A stretch of DNA of 64,000 bases from Bradyrhizobium paxllaeri. Lineage in GTDB: Bacteria > Pseudomonadota > Alphaproteobacteria > Rhizobiales > Xanthobacteraceae. Shown here in pieces: positions 23,955 through 34,000 of this stretch. The stretch's first letter is position 1, and each line of letters begins with the position of its first letter. Below the pieces are notes generated by a model. It saw only the letters and a list, made by a program, of their open reading frames with translations. It ran no database searches and was not told the DNA's origin. The stretch spans positions 6,014,001 through 6,078,000 of the forward strand of contig NZ_CP042968.1 of assembly GCF_001693515.2 (NCBI RefSeq). The letters run 5' to 3'. Made by a program: the position numbers and the translations under genes.

Positions 23955-24641
23955 GTGAAGATCGTTGACCTCAGCCGAGAGCTTTATCACCGCACGCCGA
24001 GTTATCCCGGCCACCCGCCGGTCATGCATGGTATCTGGAAGACCCACGAGGAATCCTTTGCCGAATCCGGCAATGTGCACGGGCTGGCGTCGATGTTCAT
24101 CTCCATGGTGGACCACGCCGGCACCCACATCGATGCGCCCCGGCATTTCGGCAGGAGCGGCATTTCGATCGATCAGTACCCGCTGGAGAAATGCATCGTG
24201 CCGGGCATCTGCATCGACCTGCGCCACATCGCGCCACGCGCCGAGATTACGCCTGCGGACCTGGAGGCGGCGGTGGCAAAGGCCGGCGTGCCGGTGCCGA
24301 AGGGCGGCACCGTCCTGCTCTGCACCGGTCACCACGAACGGACATTCCCCCGCAAGGAATATTCGACCGACAATTCCGGCGTGAACGTTGCGGCCACCGA
24401 GTGGCTGGCGCAGCAAGGCGTCGTGCATTTCGGCATCGATTCGATGCGGCCGGGCCCCGAGGGCAAGGTGAACGCCCTCGTCCACAAGGCCTGCCTCGAC
24501 CTCGACATCACCCATATCGAGAGCCTGTGCAATCTCGAAGCATTGCTCGGCCGCGGCCAGTTCACCTTCATCGGCCTGCCGATGAAGTGGCGCGGCGGGA
24601 CGGCCTCGCCGATCCGCGCCGTGGCGGTGTTCGATATGTGA
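23955..24641 (+). CDS. Cyclase / kynurenine-formamidase-like hydrolase
   Basis: A 228-residue metal-dependent hydrolase of the KynB/cyclase family. The signature H-x-G-T-H-x-D-x-P is present as DHAGTHIDAPRHF at about 55-67, supplying the metal ligands, with FGIDSMRPG and a second His pair in CTGHHERTF. It starts at GTG (AGAGGAGACACC before it). Family members hydrolyse formyl-kynurenine or open cyclic amides and lactones in the cytoplasm. Its place directly after the TRAP genes suggests it processes the imported compound. Confidence 0.87.
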   Translation: MKIVDLSRELYHRTPSYPGHPPVMHGIWKTHEESFAESGNVHGLASMFISMVDHAGTHIDAPRHFGRSGISIDQYPLEKCIVPGICIDLRHIAPRAEITPADLEAAVAKAGVPVPKGGTVLLCTGHHERTFPRKEYSTDNSGVNVAATEWLAQQGVVHFGIDSMRPGPEGKVNALVHKACLDLDITHIESLCNLEALLGRGQFTFIGLPMKWRGGTASPIRAVAVFDM

Positions 24642-24826
24642 GAGAGCCGGCAGCACGCACTGGCGGCACATCGTCGCCAAAGGCGGCATCAGGCCGCTAC
24701 CCTTCCAACGTCACGTGTATGGACGCGCCGCAAAAGCTTGCCTAAACTCATCCCAATAAAAACCGACACCTGACTAAAGGTGCGGACGATCGGGCGGGCA
24801 CACCCGCCGATATCAGGGAGGAGTTC

Positions 24827-26134
24827 ATGGATCATTTTCGGCGCACCAACCGCGCACTCATTGTTGCATCCGTCGCTGCGATGTCGCTCCTCATGGCGAC
24901 ACCGGCATCTGCGCAAGATACCTTCAAGCTCGGTATCGTAACGTTTCTCTCCGGGCCGGCAGCCGATAGCTTCGGCGTTCCCGCACGCAACGGCGCGCAG
25001 TTCGTCATCGACCAGCTGAATAAAGGTTCGGTGCCCTCACCTTACGAGAAGGTCGGATTTGGCGGCATGAAGGTAGAGCCCGTCATCATCGACGAGAATG
25101 GCGGCGCCACCAAGCAGGTGCAGGAGCTGCGTAACCTCTACCAGCGCGATAATGTCGACGTCGTCCTCGGCTACATCAGTTCGGGCGACTGCCTGGCAGT
25201 GGCGCCGATCGCCGAAGAATTGAAGAAGATGCTGGTGCTGATGGATTGCGGCACGCCGCGTATCTTCGAGGAAGCCAAATACAACTACGTCTTCCGCACT
25301 GCCGCACATGCCACGATGGATAACGTCGGCCTCGTCAGGTACATGAAGGCCAAGAACATCAAGATGGACACGCTCTCGGCGATCAATCAGGATTACGCTT
25401 GGGGCCAGGACAGCCGGGCTGACTTCGTCGCAGCCGCACAACAGCTCTACCCCAACGTCAAGGTTCAGACGGACCTGTTGCCCAAGTTCGGTGCGGGCCA
25501 GTACGGCACCGAAATTTCCGCCCTCGTAGGAGCTGGCTCCGATGTGGTCTATTCGAGCCTGTGGGGCGGCGACTTGCAGGCCTTCGTTCTGCAGTCGGCT
25601 CCCCGTGGGCTGCCCAAGCGTAGCCAGCTCGTCTTCAGCGCCGCCGATCATGTGCTGCCGCCGCTCGGCGACAAGATGCCCGACGGCACCATCATCGGCG
25701 CGCGGGGCTCTTATGGCCTGATGTCGCAGAAATCCCCGCTGAACGATTGGCTCTTCAAAGGGTACGAGGCAACCAATGGCGTCTACCCCGTTCAGGCGGC
25801 CTATCGCATTACGCAATCGATTCTCGGATTGAAGGCCGCGGTCGAAAAGGCCATGAGCAAGAACGGCGGAAAGAAGCCTTCGACCGATGAAATGGTCGCC
25901 GCAATGACCGGCCTGGAGTGGCCGTCGCCTGGCGGACTCATCCAGATGAAGCTCGCCGACGGCCATCAGGCGATTCAGCCGATCGCCTTCAGCCGCACCA
26001 AATATAATCCGGATCTCAAGCGGGTCGATCTGATTGATATCCAGTACTTTGCCGCCGAATGCGTCAACCCGCCACCGGGCGTGAAGTCGATCGAGTGGAT
26101 CAAGGGCGGCATGCAAGGCGCCAAGTGCAACTAG
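24827..26134 (+). CDS. Branched-chain-type ABC substrate-binding protein
   Basis: A 435-residue periplasmic receptor with a signal peptide (VASVAAMSLLMATPASA). The type I fold (Leu/Ile/Val-binding family, PF13458) is recognisable in FKLGIVTFLSGPAADSFGVPARNGAQFVIDQLN, the hinge KQVQELRNLYQRDNVDVVLG and SAINQDYAWGQDSRADFV. It is longer than LivJ (about 370) through inserts and a C-terminal extension (WIKGGMQGAKCN) with two extra Cys. AGGAGG precedes the ATG. First gene of a five-gene importer; the ligand is probably not an aliphatic amino acid. Confidence 0.9.
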   Translation: MDHFRRTNRALIVASVAAMSLLMATPASAQDTFKLGIVTFLSGPAADSFGVPARNGAQFVIDQLNKGSVPSPYEKVGFGGMKVEPVIIDENGGATKQVQELRNLYQRDNVDVVLGYISSGDCLAVAPIAEELKKMLVLMDCGTPRIFEEAKYNYVFRTAAHATMDNVGLVRYMKAKNIKMDTLSAINQDYAWGQDSRADFVAAAQQLYPNVKVQTDLLPKFGAGQYGTEISALVGAGSDVVYSSLWGGDLQAFVLQSAPRGLPKRSQLVFSAADHVLPPLGDKMPDGTIIGARGSYGLMSQKSPLNDWLFKGYEATNGVYPVQAAYRITQSILGLKAAVEKAMSKNGGKKPSTDEMVAAMTGLEWPSPGGLIQMKLADGHQAIQPIAFSRTKYNPDLKRVDLIDIQYFAAECVNPPPGVKSIEWIKGGMQGAKCN

Positions 26135-26163
26135 ACGGCACCGGCATTTGAAAAACGCCATCG

Positions 26164-26192
26164 AGCAGCGCGGGCCTGAAGTCCGCGCTGCT
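26164..26192 (+). terminator. Intra-operon stem-loop after the binding-protein gene
   Basis: A 10-bp perfect stem (AGCAGCGCGG / CCGCGCTGCT) with a 9-base loop between the binding-protein and permease genes. Same arrangement as in the TRAP operon at 22027. Confidence 0.6.
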
Positions 26193-26229
26193 GCCTTCCG
26201 TTCGCTCAGGACCGCGTGATCCCGTCGCC

Positions 26230-27126
26230 ATGAATTTCTTTTTGACGATCATTCTCGATGGCCTGATTCAAGCCTCGTGGCTGTTCATCGTCGCCCTTGG
26301 GCTGACGCTGGTATTCGGCGTACTGAAAATCCTCAACATCGCCCACGGCAGCTTCTACGCCCTCGGCGCCTACATAGCGGCAACCGTCGTAACCATGGTG
26401 GCCGCGCGCAGCCTCCCCCCAAGCGTTGGGTTCGTCGCGATGCTGCTCTCGGTGGCGTTGATTGCGTCCGCCGTCGGACTTCTGCTGGAACGCGGCCTCC
26501 TGAAAATGTTCTATGGCCGGGACGAAGTGGTGCTGCTGCTCGTGACCTACGCCGTGTTTCTGATCCTTGAAGATGTCACCAAGCTGATCTGGGGTGTCAA
26601 TCCGATCTATGCGACGCAGCCATACGAGCTGTTCGGCAATATCGAATTCGCCGGGCTCTATTACGTCGGCTACGATCTGGTGCTGATACCGATTTCAGCC
26701 GTGATCGGCTTTGCGATCTGGTTCGGTCTCAATCGCACCGTGATCGGAAAAATCGTGCTTGCCGTCATCCATAACGAGGAAATGAGCGTGAGCATGGGCG
26801 TCCGCGTCAACCGCGTCTATGCGATCGCATTTGCGTTCGGCGTCCTGCTCGCCGCCCTCGCCGGCGCCCTGACCGCGCCGAAAATATCGATGCAGCCTGG
26901 CCTCAGTTCTGATGTCATCATCCTGAGCTTCGCAATCGTCGTGATCGGAGGGCTGGGCAGCGTCGAGGGGGCGGCAGTCGGCGCGATTCTGGTTGGGCTG
27001 GCACGCGCTGCGTCGGTGCATCTGATGCCGCAAGCCGAACTGTTCATGATCTATTTGATCATGGCGGCAGTGCTGATGTTTCGCCCTGAGGGCCTGTTCA
27101 AGCGTGAAATGGCAAGGCGGATTTGA
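26230..27126 (+). CDS. ABC permease, LivH type
   Basis: A 298-residue inner-membrane permease with eight hydrophobic segments. Family marks are GLTLVFGVLKILNIAHGSFYALGAYIA at the N-terminus, VIHNEEMSVSMGVRVNRVYAIAF (coupling loop to the ATPases) and the C-terminal VVIGGLGSVEGAAVGAILVGL. Its stop overlaps the next gene's ATG by 4 bases, indicating coupled translation. Forms the translocation pore with the LivM-type protein. Confidence 0.93.
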   Translation: MNFFLTIILDGLIQASWLFIVALGLTLVFGVLKILNIAHGSFYALGAYIAATVVTMVAARSLPPSVGFVAMLLSVALIASAVGLLLERGLLKMFYGRDEVVLLLVTYAVFLILEDVTKLIWGVNPIYATQPYELFGNIEFAGLYYVGYDLVLIPISAVIGFAIWFGLNRTVIGKIVLAVIHNEEMSVSMGVRVNRVYAIAFAFGVLLAALAGALTAPKISMQPGLSSDVIILSFAIVVIGGLGSVEGAAVGAILVGLARAASVHLMPQAELFMIYLIMAAVLMFRPEGLFKREMARRI

Positions 27127-28115
27127 TGAAGACAGGCCTGCATCCCCTGGTCATGATCGCCCTTGTCGCCGTGGTGACGCTGGCCGGCCGCGCACTCCCG
27201 ACCTGGACCTTGTCGCTGGCGACGATTGCAGCCTCCAATGCGCTGATCGCCCTTGGCATCGTCGTGCTGGCACGCACCGGCAACGTGTCGTTCGGCCAGG
27301 GTCTGTTCTTTGCCGCCGGCGGCTATGGCGTGGCGCTGATCGCCAACGCCTGGGGTCTCACCGACGCGGTGGCACAGGTGATCGTCGGCGCGGCTTGCGG
27401 TGGGCTGCTCGGCCTGGTCATCGGGCCGTTGATCGCACGCTACAGCGGAATTTTCTTCGGCATGCTGACATTGGCGCTATCGATGGTGTTTTACGGCGCG
27501 CTGGTGAAATCGACCGCGCTTGGCGGCTCCGACGGGTTCAATGTCGGACGGCCGAGCCTGTTTGGCATGAGCTTCACCGATCCGCGCGAGGCCGACTTCA
27601 TGCTGTATGCCGTCTCGGTCATCGTGACCGGATTTGCCGGCATCGCCGCGACCATCCTGTTCCGGTCCGAATTCGGTCTTGCCAGCCTTGCGGTGCGTGA
27701 AAACAACCTGCGAGTCGAATATCTCGGCCTCTCGGCCAACCGGATCATATCGATCAACTTCCTGATCGCCGCCATTTTCGCCGGCGCCAGCGGCGCCTTT
27801 GCCCTGATGGCGCAGCGGCATATCGATCCACAATTCGCATACTGGACCACATCGGGCGAATTCGTTTTCGTGGCGGTGCTTGCCGGCAACCAGAGCGTGG
27901 CCGCTGTCTTTGTCGCCTCGATGGCGCTGGAACTGGTCCGTTCGTTCTCGAATCTCTATTTGCCCAATACCTGGCAGCTCGTGCTCGGTGTCTTCCTGCT
28001 GGGCGTCATTCTGTTTCTGCCGCGCGGCATCGGTTCGCTCTGGATCAGGGACCGGCGCAAGCGGCGCATCTCGGCTGCGGCTCCCCTCACCGCCGAACGA
28101 GGAGCCGCACCGTGA
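27123..28115 (+). CDS. ABC permease, LivM type
   Basis: A 330-residue membrane protein with about nine hydrophobic segments. It has NALIALGIVVLARTGNVSFGQGLFFAAGGY (LivM signature), AVRENNLRVEYLGLSANRIISINF (coupling loop) and a basic cytoplasmic C-terminus. Overlaps both neighbours by 4 bases. Confidence 0.93.
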   Translation: MMKTGLHPLVMIALVAVVTLAGRALPTWTLSLATIAASNALIALGIVVLARTGNVSFGQGLFFAAGGYGVALIANAWGLTDAVAQVIVGAACGGLLGLVIGPLIARYSGIFFGMLTLALSMVFYGALVKSTALGGSDGFNVGRPSLFGMSFTDPREADFMLYAVSVIVTGFAGIAATILFRSEFGLASLAVRENNLRVEYLGLSANRIISINFLIAAIFAGASGAFALMAQRHIDPQFAYWTTSGEFVFVAVLAGNQSVAAVFVASMALELVRSFSNLYLPNTWQLVLGVFLLGVILFLPRGIGSLWIRDRRKRRISAAAPLTAERGAAP

Positions 28116-28858
28116 CCCCGGTTCTTTCGGTACGCCAGCTCGAGAAGCGGTTTGGTGCGGTGGTTGCGGCCGATGCGCTCACCCTCGATATTCCGGCCGG
28201 TCAGAAGATCAGCCTGATCGGCGCCAACGGCGCCGGAAAGACCACCTTCGTCAACATGGTCACCGGCTATCTCAAACCCGACAGCGGAACGATCCTGCTC
28301 GACGGAATGGACATCGGCAGACGTTCGCCGCGAAGCGTCGCCCGGCTCGGTATCTCCCGCTCCTTCCAGATTCCGCAACTGTTTGTCGAGCTTACCGCCG
28401 CCGAAAATCTCACCGTGGCGATTTCCGGCATCGGCACACGGATGTCACTCCGAGCGCCGGCGGAGGCCCAGGGCCGCCGAGACAAGGCCGTCGAATTGCT
28501 GCAACGCTTTGGTCTTGCCGATCTGGCCGATCGCCCGATCTCGGAGCTTGCGGGGGGCGTGCGCAAACTGATCGACATCGCCATGGCGTTGGTGCGCCGC
28601 CCAAAACTGCTGCTGCTGGACGAGCCGACCTCCGGCGTATCGGCGGAAGAAAAGTTCACGACCATGGACCGTGTCATCCACGCCGTCGCGCCCGACGCAG
28701 CGACCATCGTATTTGTCGAGCACGATATGGAAATCGTCAGCCGCTATGCCGATCGCGTGGTGGCGTTCTATCAGGGCCGGGTTCTGGCTGATGGAGCGCC
28801 CGCCGACGTGCTGAATAATCAGGAAGTCCGCCGCTACGTCACCGGGAGCGTGCGATGA
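28112..28858 (+). CDS. ABC ATPase, LivG type
   Basis: A 248-residue ATPase. Walker A is GANGAGKTT, the Q loop lies in SRSFQIPQLFVELTAAENL, the signature is a slightly unusual ELAGGVRKLIDIA in place of LSGGQ, and Walker B is LLLLDEPTSG, followed by VFVEHDMEIVSRYADRV. The weak signature (AGGV) is common in LivG. It is a little shorter than E. coli LivG. Overlaps livM and livF by 4 bases each. Confidence 0.92.
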   Translation: MTPVLSVRQLEKRFGAVVAADALTLDIPAGQKISLIGANGAGKTTFVNMVTGYLKPDSGTILLDGMDIGRRSPRSVARLGISRSFQIPQLFVELTAAENLTVAISGIGTRMSLRAPAEAQGRRDKAVELLQRFGLADLADRPISELAGGVRKLIDIAMALVRRPKLLLLDEPTSGVSAEEKFTTMDRVIHAVAPDAATIVFVEHDMEIVSRYADRVVAFYQGRVLADGAPADVLNNQEVRRYVTGSVR

Positions 28859-29517
28859 ATGACGCGGCGCCGTTGCTCGCAATCGACAATCTCGTCGTCG
28901 AGATCCAGTCGATGCCGGCGTTGCGCGGCTTTACAATGCACGTTGCGAAGGGCGCCATGGTCAGTCTGGTAGGCCGCAACGGCGCCGGCAAGACGACGCT
29001 GATGCGTTCAATCATGGGACACCTTACGCCGGCCAGGGGCATGGTGCGGTTCGAAGACAGCGACCTCTCGTCCCGTCCGCGCCATGCGCGCGCTGCACTC
29101 GGAATCGGCTACATGCCGGAAGATCGCTGCCTGGTGCCTCAGTTGACGGTCGAGGAAAACATCATGTTGCCGTTGTGGGTCGCCGGGCACCTCGACCGCA
29201 AGGCCCGGCTCGACTTCGTCTATGAGGTGATCGGCGAACTCACCGAGATGCGGCAGCGCAAGGCGCTACTGCTGAGCGGCGGACAGCAAAAGCTGGTCGC
29301 GCTCGGCCGCGCGCTCGCCATTGGCACCAAGTGCTTGCTGCTTGACGAGCCGTTCGAAGGCATTGCTCCAGCGCTTTCGGAACGGCTGTCGGAGGTGCTT
29401 GCATCTCTCAAGGGCAAGGATCTGACCTTGCTGATGTCGCAATCGGACCTGAATCACTCGCGTGGACTGATTGACATGGAATTCACGATTGAACGTGGCG
29501 CCAATCCCGTACCTTAG
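28855..29517 (+). CDS. ABC ATPase, LivF type
   Basis: A 220-residue ATPase, second nucleotide-binding subunit of the importer. Walker A GRNGAGKTT, Q-loop region GIGYMPEDRCLVPQLTVEENI, signature LLSGGQQKLVALGRAL, Walker B CLLLDEPFEGIAP. The H-loop is SQSDLNH, with Ser in place of the usual Glu-Gln after Walker B and no typical HD, so ATP hydrolysis may depend on the LivG partner. Ends the operon; a dispersed repeat follows. Confidence 0.9.
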   Translation: MNDAAPLLAIDNLVVEIQSMPALRGFTMHVAKGAMVSLVGRNGAGKTTLMRSIMGHLTPARGMVRFEDSDLSSRPRHARAALGIGYMPEDRCLVPQLTVEENIMLPLWVAGHLDRKARLDFVYEVIGELTEMRQRKALLLSGGQQKLVALGRALAIGTKCLLLDEPFEGIAPALSERLSEVLASLKGKDLTLLMSQSDLNHSRGLIDMEFTIERGANPVP

Positions 29518-29553
29518 AGCATGATCCGGAAAAGTGTGTAGCGGTTTTCCGAT
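29515..29553 (+). repeat. Bradyrhizobial dispersed repeat (partial)
   Basis: AGAGCATGATCCGGAAAAGTGTG followed by AGCGGTTTTCCGA is the common bradyrhizobial repeat seen after genes. CGGAAAA and TTTTCCG can pair around the middle. The second outer arm is degenerate here. It sits between convergent livF-type and crp-type genes and may serve as a terminator for both. Confidence 0.65.
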
Positions 29554-29630
29554 GACGATTCGAAGAAAAGTCACCGCGCTTTAGCGAGCCCTGAGCGTAC
29601 GGACCTCGCTCCTGCAGCTTCGCGACCCGG

Positions 29631-30365
29631 TCATTCGCCGTCGTGTCCGGATCCTGCTTCGGCGAGATCATGAAGCTTCTCGGCGTTCAACACGACGATG
29701 GCACCATGCTCGAGGCGGACCCAGTCGCGGCCTGCCCAGGCGCGCAATTGCTTGTTGATGCTCTCCCGGGTCATGCCGACCATCTCGCTGATCTCCTGCT
29801 GGGTGATCGCGATGGTTCGACCCTGCGGCTCGGATTTATGCTTTTCGGACAGGCGAAGCAGCGCGCTGGCCAGCCGTCCTGGCAGATTCTGCAGGATGAT
29901 CTGCTCGACCTGATCGCTGGTCGATCGCAAACGGTCGCAGAGCAATTCGATGAACTTCATCGCCAGCGCCGGTTGCCCCTTCACAAAAGGAATGAATTCG
30001 CGCCGGTCGATGACGAAGAGTTCGCAATTACTGTTTGCAATGGCGTCGGCAGAGCGGGCCTTTCCGTCGAGCAGTGCGATTTCGCCAAAAATTTCGCCAG
30101 GCCCAACGATATTGAGAATGGCGTTCCGCCCATCCGGTGAAGAAATGCTCATCTTCACTGTGCCCGAAATGACAGCGTAGAGGCTGTTGCCGGGGTCTCC
30201 CTTGGAGAACAGCGTGGTTCCCCGCTTCAGCGTGGTATGTTTGGCGTAACGGCACAGCTGCTCGAACGCCTCAAGCTCAAGGTCGGCAAAGGCCGGGTGC
30301 TTGCGCAAAACCGACAGTTTACCGCTCGGGAATCCGTGAGCTTCACCCGTCCTTTGTTGAGGCAC
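29631..30365 (-). CDS. Crp/Fnr-family transcriptional regulator
   Basis: A 244-residue regulator from the GTG at 30365, preceded by GGAG. A longer frame to 30446 exists. The cyclic-nucleotide-binding domain at about 25-140 has LFSKGDPGNSLYAVISGTVKM and GEIFGEIALLDGKARSADAIA. The cAMP phosphate-cassette Arg/Ser appears as ARSADA, so cAMP binding is plausible. The winged helix at about 165-235 carries ITQQEISEMVGMTRESINKQL. No N-terminal FNR-type Cys cluster is present. It converges on the Liv operon and probably responds to cAMP; an adenylate cyclase gene lies 0.7 kb away. Confidence 0.9.
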   Translation of the reverse strand: MPQQRTGEAHGFPSGKLSVLRKHPAFADLELEAFEQLCRYAKHTTLKRGTTLFSKGDPGNSLYAVISGTVKMSISSPDGRNAILNIVGPGEIFGEIALLDGKARSADAIANSNCELFVIDRREFIPFVKGQPALAMKFIELLCDRLRSTSDQVEQIILQNLPGRLASALLRLSEKHKSEPQGRTIAITQQEISEMVGMTRESINKQLRAWAGRDWVRLEHGAIVVLNAEKLHDLAEAGSGHDGE

Positions 30366-30596
30366 GCCAGTCAAACTCCAGGGGAAACAAGGGATTGCAC
30401 CCCTTCCGTAATCAAGGCAGGCAGGCTTTTCAACCGGAAAGCGCACGGCCGCGTCGATTTGGCGGACCTAAGACAGCCCATGCCTTGGCGGCAGAACCAT
30501 GGCTGGACCGCACGGCCCGTTCCGGCGGGCGGGATATTGCAGCAAAAAGCCAGCAAAACCCAATGGTCTTGCTGGCTAATTCCAATTCTGACGAGG

Positions 30597-31016
30597 CTAT
30601 TTCAGCGCGGAATTCGGGCAAAGCATGTGAAGCCCGATATGCATGTGGCCATTATGGGCAAAGATCCGAACCTTCAGGTCATGCGTACCATCGACGTTCT
30701 CGCCGACCTTCAGCACCAGCGGCATCGGATTGGGCGATCTGAGATTGGTCGCAATGACTTCGGTAATCTTGTCGCGGATCGCCTTTGGAATTGCTCCAGA
30801 GTGCTTTTCCCACTTGTCATGCCCCTCGGTCGATCCGGATTCGCCGGCCCAGTTTTCCTTCTTCGGCACCAGGAATTTCGTGAACTTACCGAACGCATAA
30901 GCACCGTTCTTCTTCTCGTACTCTTTGAACTTCTTCGCGGTTTTGTTGATATTCTGCGGGCTATATAATTCATTGATGTGTTCTTCAAATTTTCCGCTGT
31001 AGACTAATCCACCCAT
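30597..31016 (-). CDS. Unknown 139-residue protein next to the cyclase
   Basis: A soluble protein starting MGGLVYSGKFEEHINELYSP, with a Lys-rich middle (KKFKEYEKKNGAYAFGKFTKF), then WAGESGSTEGHDKWEKHSG and a C-terminal beta-rich part with HNGHMHIGLHML, whose His cluster could bind metal. AAGGAG 8 bases before the ATG fixes the start. The first 60 bases of the gene are AT-rich compared with the neighbours. It lies 57 bases downstream of the large cyclase gene, same strand, so it is probably cotranscribed with it. No family recognised. Confidence 0.7.
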   Translation of the reverse strand: MGGLVYSGKFEEHINELYSPQNINKTAKKFKEYEKKNGAYAFGKFTKFLVPKKENWAGESGSTEGHDKWEKHSGAIPKAIRDKITEVIATNLRSPNPMPLVLKVGENVDGTHDLKVRIFAHNGHMHIGLHMLCPNSALK

Positions 31017-31073
31017 TTCTTGCTCCTTGAATAGCGGCGCCAGTTGCCGTGGCCGCAACGTGGCCACAATATG

Positions 31074-34000
31074 TCAAATATCAGAGAAATTGGAGAGTTC
31101 GGCCTTAGCACGTTCTAGATGTACAGTCATTTTTGATTGGTCGAAGAGCGTGATCGCCTGGACCAGCTCCTCCCTCGCTTCGTCTGTCCGCCCCGAAGCC
31201 GCCAGGAGCCGGGACAGCAGTCCCTTGGCCGTGCCCAGGAAGGGCAGCGCTCCGAGCTTGGCGGTGAATTCGATCGTTCGTTGGAGGCAGTCCATGGCCT
31301 CCTCAAGCAAGTGCCCGCCTTGGGACGCCAGGATATTCGCCTCCGCGCTCGCCGCCAGCGCTTCGATGCCCGCATATCCCTTCTGCCTCGCGCTGGCCTC
31401 GCAAGCGTGCAAGAGAGACAATGCGTGCTGGACTTCTCCGAGCTGGCCATAGGCCGCGCCGAGATACGCCGAGACGGCGACTTTGCTGGTTTCATGACCA
31501 AGCTTGTCGGCTTCATCCTTCGCCCGCAACAGGATCTCTGTCGCACGCACGGCATGTCCCTGCTGCGAGTAGAGGCTTCCCAGTGCGCTCATGATGAGAG
31601 GCTGAAATAGACGCACCTCGCTTTCGCGCGAAACACGAAGGGCCTGATCGAGGGCGCTTTCTGCCTCTTCAAAATCGCCACGCATCAGTTGCACGACCCC
31701 GCGCCCGTAGTCGGCTGCGATCATGTCATAAGGGCGGTCGTTCGTTTCCGCCAGGATACTCGCCTCTTCGGAGCAATGTTCGGCCTCGTCGAATTCGCCG
31801 AGCCACGCATGAACGATGGCGCTCATCATGCGGCAGAGCACCAGGAGGCTGGATCCCGTTGTCCCCGGCGGGACGTTGTTCGGCGCACTCGCAAGCAATG
31901 CAGTTGCCTTTGCGAGATGGCGTTGTGCATCCCGAAATCGTCCAGCCAGAAAATATGATTGGCCCAGGCCATATTCGACAAAGCAAAGCCAGGGGGAGTT
32001 GTTCATCTGGTTGGCCAGCGCGACGGCCTCTTCCGCCACCGCGATCGCTTCATAGGGCGTCCCGTAAAAGTTCAGCGCCGCCGCCCTGATCGCGATGGAG
32101 GCCAGCCGGCGTTTTTCATCGCCAATCTTCCGGGACCGCGCCTCGCCGTCCTGACCAAGACTGAACCATTCCTCGATGCTTCCAAACGACACGAACGAGA
32201 GCCGCGCTTCGATGCGCAGATCGATCGCCCGTTGTTCACGGGCCGTCGATTCCGGCTGCATGTCCACCGCATCCATGGCGGCCTTGAAATATTCCGTAGC
32301 GTCACGGAACGCCGATCTGGCAAACGCCTTCCTGGCGGCCAAATGGCCATATCGGTCAACCTTGCTCCAGTCCTGGGACTTGATTGCGTGATGGCAAAGC
32401 GCTTCCGCAACATCTTCCTCGCGTCCAACCGAGGTTGCTTCCAGCGCCGTTAGAATTCGCCGGTGCAGCACCTCGCGCTGCGAGCGGAGAATGGATTCGT
32501 AGGCAACCTCGCGAATAAGGTCGTGGGCAAACACGTATTCAACCGACGGGACTGACCGCACCTCCTCGAGAAAGTCCAGAACCTCCAGCGACCAAAGCCG
32601 GCTTTGCAATTGCGCCGCCGGCATATCGGTGACAGTGGCGAGCAGATTTGGCGACACGCGCGGTCCGAGAACCGAAGCGAGTTGCAGAAGCGCCTTGTCT
32701 TCTTTCGGCAAACGATCGATACGCGATGCGATCACCCCCTGGACAGTGGGGGGAATTTCCAGAGTGTCCCAGGATGCATCGCCGCCGATCCCCCCAGCGT
32801 CGCGCCGATTGATGAACTGCCGGGCAACCTCCTCGATGAATAGCGGGATCTGTCCGGTATGGCGGAGGATGCGGGCCTTGAGCGCATCGAGATCGGGAGC
32901 AGTGCCCAACAGATTGTCGAGCAACATGTTTGCCGACGCGGCGTCGAGCGATCGAAGCCAGATCCGCAGCACATCGCGATTCTCAAGCCACTCCGGCGTA
33001 TATTCGGTCCGCCACGTCAGCAGCACCAGCAACGGGCGGGTTGCCGCAAGCGACATCAGAGCTTCAACGACGGTCTCGCTTTGGCCGTCGATCCAATGCA
33101 AATCCTCCAGCAATAGCACCGTGGGTCGCGACGAGACCATCCGATCCAGCATATTGCGAACGGCATCGATAATTACACGCCGTCGCAGCAGCGGCTCAAG
33201 ATTACGCCAGCGCGGATCCCCGACGGGCTGATCTAGAACAGAATTGAGTGCCGCCGGCCAAACCTCGGCGTCCGCCGACGCAAGGACCTCGCTTGAGCCT
33301 GCTTGATCGGCAACGACGAGATTCTCTGGCTGCAGCGCGCTTTGAAGAAGCTTCTTCAGCAGGGCATAGGGAACTGCTTGTTCGAGTGGATTGCCCTCAG
33401 CTTCGATCACCTGCCAATCACGTTGCCGCAAGGTAGCCACGAATTCGTGGACTACACGGGACTTCCCTATTCCAGCCGTTCCCACTATGGCAGCGATCTT
33501 CCCGGAAGGGCCGACTAGCTGTGCCGTGCGCTCCAGTTGCGAAATCTGCTCGTTCCGACCGACGAAGGATGAAAGACCACCCGTCGACCGGGCTCGCCAG
33601 CGGCTGAGACCACTGATCTCGACGGCCTCATAACAAGGCACCGGTGCGGGAAATCCCTCCAGCCGTTTCGGCGGCAGGGCCTTGAAGGTCACGATTCCGG
33701 TCGCCAGGCTCTGGCAGGACTCCGAAGCAAGGATCTGTCCGGCATTCGCCGCGCTCTCGAACCGCTTCACCAGATGGACCGCCGGCCCGCCCGCTTCATA
33801 GATCGACGAGAAGTCCGCTTCGATGACATGCGCGACGACATAGCCGGAATGAACGCCGACCCGCACGTGAAGCTCCGGATCGTTCAGCAGCTTGATGCGC
33901 CTGACGAGTTCGAGGGCTGCATGACAGGCCAGCACGGCGTGATTGTCGTCCGCGTGCGGTGCGCCAAACAAGGCAATCAGCCCGTCACCACCTTCCTTGC

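Noticed and set aside
25037..26161. 374-residue minus-strand frame
   Set aside because: Antisense shadow of the Liv-type binding-protein gene.
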